Positions 6,358 through 6,736 of a DNA stretch of 6,736 nucleotides are shown here, in pieces. The notes below the pieces were generated by a model. The model saw only the letters and a list, made by a program, of their open reading frames with translations, ran no database searches and was not told the DNA's origin. The position numbers and the translations under genes are program-made. Each line of letters starts with the position of its first letter. Position 1 is the stretch's first letter. The stretch spans positions 1-6,736 of the forward strand of contig DDSR01000250.1 in NCBI GenBank assembly GCA_002343455.1, read 5' to 3'. This stretch comes from Deltaproteobacteria bacterium UBA2385 (GTDB taxonomy: Bacteria; Myxococcota_A; UBA796; UBA2385).

Positions 6358-6426
6358 CGGCGTCAGGTATTGCCTTTTGCCATTTGATTCTGACCCGGAA
6401 ATGGCAATTGATAATACCTGACGCCG
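6358..6426. repeat. 69-nt imperfect AT-rich palindrome (REP/MITE-like)
   Basis: The outer arms 6358-6371 and 6413-6426 are perfectly complementary over 14 bp (CGGCGTCAGGTATT and its complement). After a 5-position interval with three mismatches, one G-T pair and one match, the inner arms 6377-6385 and 6399-6407 pair over 9 bp (TTGCCATTT in the right arm's complement, TTGCCATTT on the left). The loop is about 13 nt (6386-6398). It starts 2 nt past the stop of the ABC permease gene and ends 17 nt before the nnrS ATG, and is far more AT-rich than everything around it. The contrast in composition and the GTCAG/CTGAC ends suggest an acquired repetitive extragenic palindrome, possibly mobilised in trans by a REP-associated tyrosine transposase; this is inference. 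It could also act as a terminator or attenuator, but no T-run follows it on the minus strand. Confidence 0.85.
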
Positions 6427-6427
6427 C

Positions 6428-6736
6428 CTAGCCGCGGAGGGCGTCGATGACGTCGAGCGAGGCGGCGCGGCGGGCGGGGTACCAGCCGAAGAAGACGCCG
6501 ACGGCGCCGGAGAAGCCGAGGGCCAGCAGCAGGGTGGCGGGGGTGACGACGGTGGCCCAGCCGGTGGCCCGGCCGACGAGCACGGTCACCAGGACGCCGA
6601 AGGCGGCGCCGAGCAGGCCTCCCAGGCCGGAGAGCACGATGCTCTCGACCAGGAACTGGGCCAGGACATCGCTCCGCCGCGCGCCGAGGGCCCGGCGGAT
6701 GCCGATCTCGCGGGTGCGCTCGGTGACGCTGACCAG
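6428..6736 (-). CDS. MacB/FtsX-type ABC transporter permease, C-terminal end (5' end cut by window edge)
   Basis: 102 residues of open frame from the right edge to TAG at 6428-6430. Seen: the conserved permease segment [20 protein letters not shown] (about 5-24), a hydrophobic helix (about 34-54), a second helix (about 68-88), and the canonical end [20 protein letters not shown] (about 82-101). These are hallmarks of the MacB-type (FtsX-domain) permeases of efflux or lipoprotein-related ABC systems in the inner membrane, where the T.EIGIRRA.GA loop is cytoplasmic. The substrate, the ATPase and the periplasmic domain lie outside the window, so MacB versus LolC/E-like or antimicrobial-peptide exporters cannot be separated, though the ALGA...P.eALR end favours the MacB group. 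It is separated from nnrS by the palindrome and may be a different transcription unit. Confidence 0.93.
   Translation of the reverse strand: MVSVTERTREIGIRRALGARRSDVLAQFLVESIVLSGLGGLLGAAFGVLVTVLVGRATGWATVVTPATLLLALGFSGAVGVFFGWYPARRAASLDVIDALRG

Noticed and set aside
5009..6421. Plus-strand open frame of 470 codons opposite nnrS
   Set aside because: Gln/Gly/Glu-rich low-complexity translation antisense to a clear NnrS gene.
6358..6426. Rho-independent terminator
   Set aside because: The stem is strong, but no T-run follows it in the direction of transcription and the stem is longer and bulged compared with typical terminators; kept as a palindromic repeat.
6341..6427. FNR/NnrR-type operator for nnrS
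   Set aside because: TTGAT half-sites occur at about 6385 and 6409, but neither is followed by a correctly spaced ATCAA; they are part of the palindrome arms and loop.

Overview
The window is GC-rich (except one short AT-rich patch) and all recognisable genes lie on the minus strand, so transcription runs from the right edge to the left edge. The base composition, frequent GTG starts, two lipoproteins and a secreted protein ending in a Cys-rich/hydrophobic/basic tail of MYXO-CTERM type suggest a Myxococcota-like (former Deltaproteobacteria) chromosome. The lineage cannot be fixed more finely from this sequence alone.

Layout from right to left (5' to 3' of transcription): (1) the C-terminal end of a MacB/FtsX-type ABC transporter permease (6736-6428), cut by the window edge; (2) an 87-bp intergenic gap almost filled by an AT-rich, 69-nt imperfect palindrome (6358-6426); (3) nnrS, a complete NnrS-family polytopic membrane protein (6340-5210); (4) after 28 bp, a lipoprotein of unrecognised family, perhaps with a START/SRPBCC-like C-terminal half (5181-4297); (5) a secreted zinc-dependent phospholipase C-like protein with an Ig-like domain, a Pro-Glu linker and a MYXO-CTERM-like tail (4297-3029); (6) a lipoprotein built of two copies of a 128-residue module, i.e. 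four Cys/Trp half-repeats (3050-2172); (7) an amidoligase (COOH-NH2 ligase, glutamine-synthetase-like fold) (2175-1189); (8) a single-pass membrane protein with an extracytoplasmic FGE-sulfatase/SUMF1 domain (1192-1), running off the left edge.

Genes 4 to 8 are joined end to end with overlaps of 1, 22, 4 and 4 nt, and the last four all use GTG starts. This strongly suggests one translationally coupled operon, possibly including nnrS. Four of the five products appear to be exported or membrane-anchored; the fifth is a cytoplasmic-looking ligase that forms amide bonds. The combination (lipoprotein, PLC-like protein, repeat lipoprotein, amidoligase, SUMF1 protein) does not match a pathway I recognise and could be an undescribed envelope or surface-modification system, but that reading is inference. 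There is no gene-free stretch longer than 300 bases, and I saw no RNA genes, CRISPR arrays or transposase genes.
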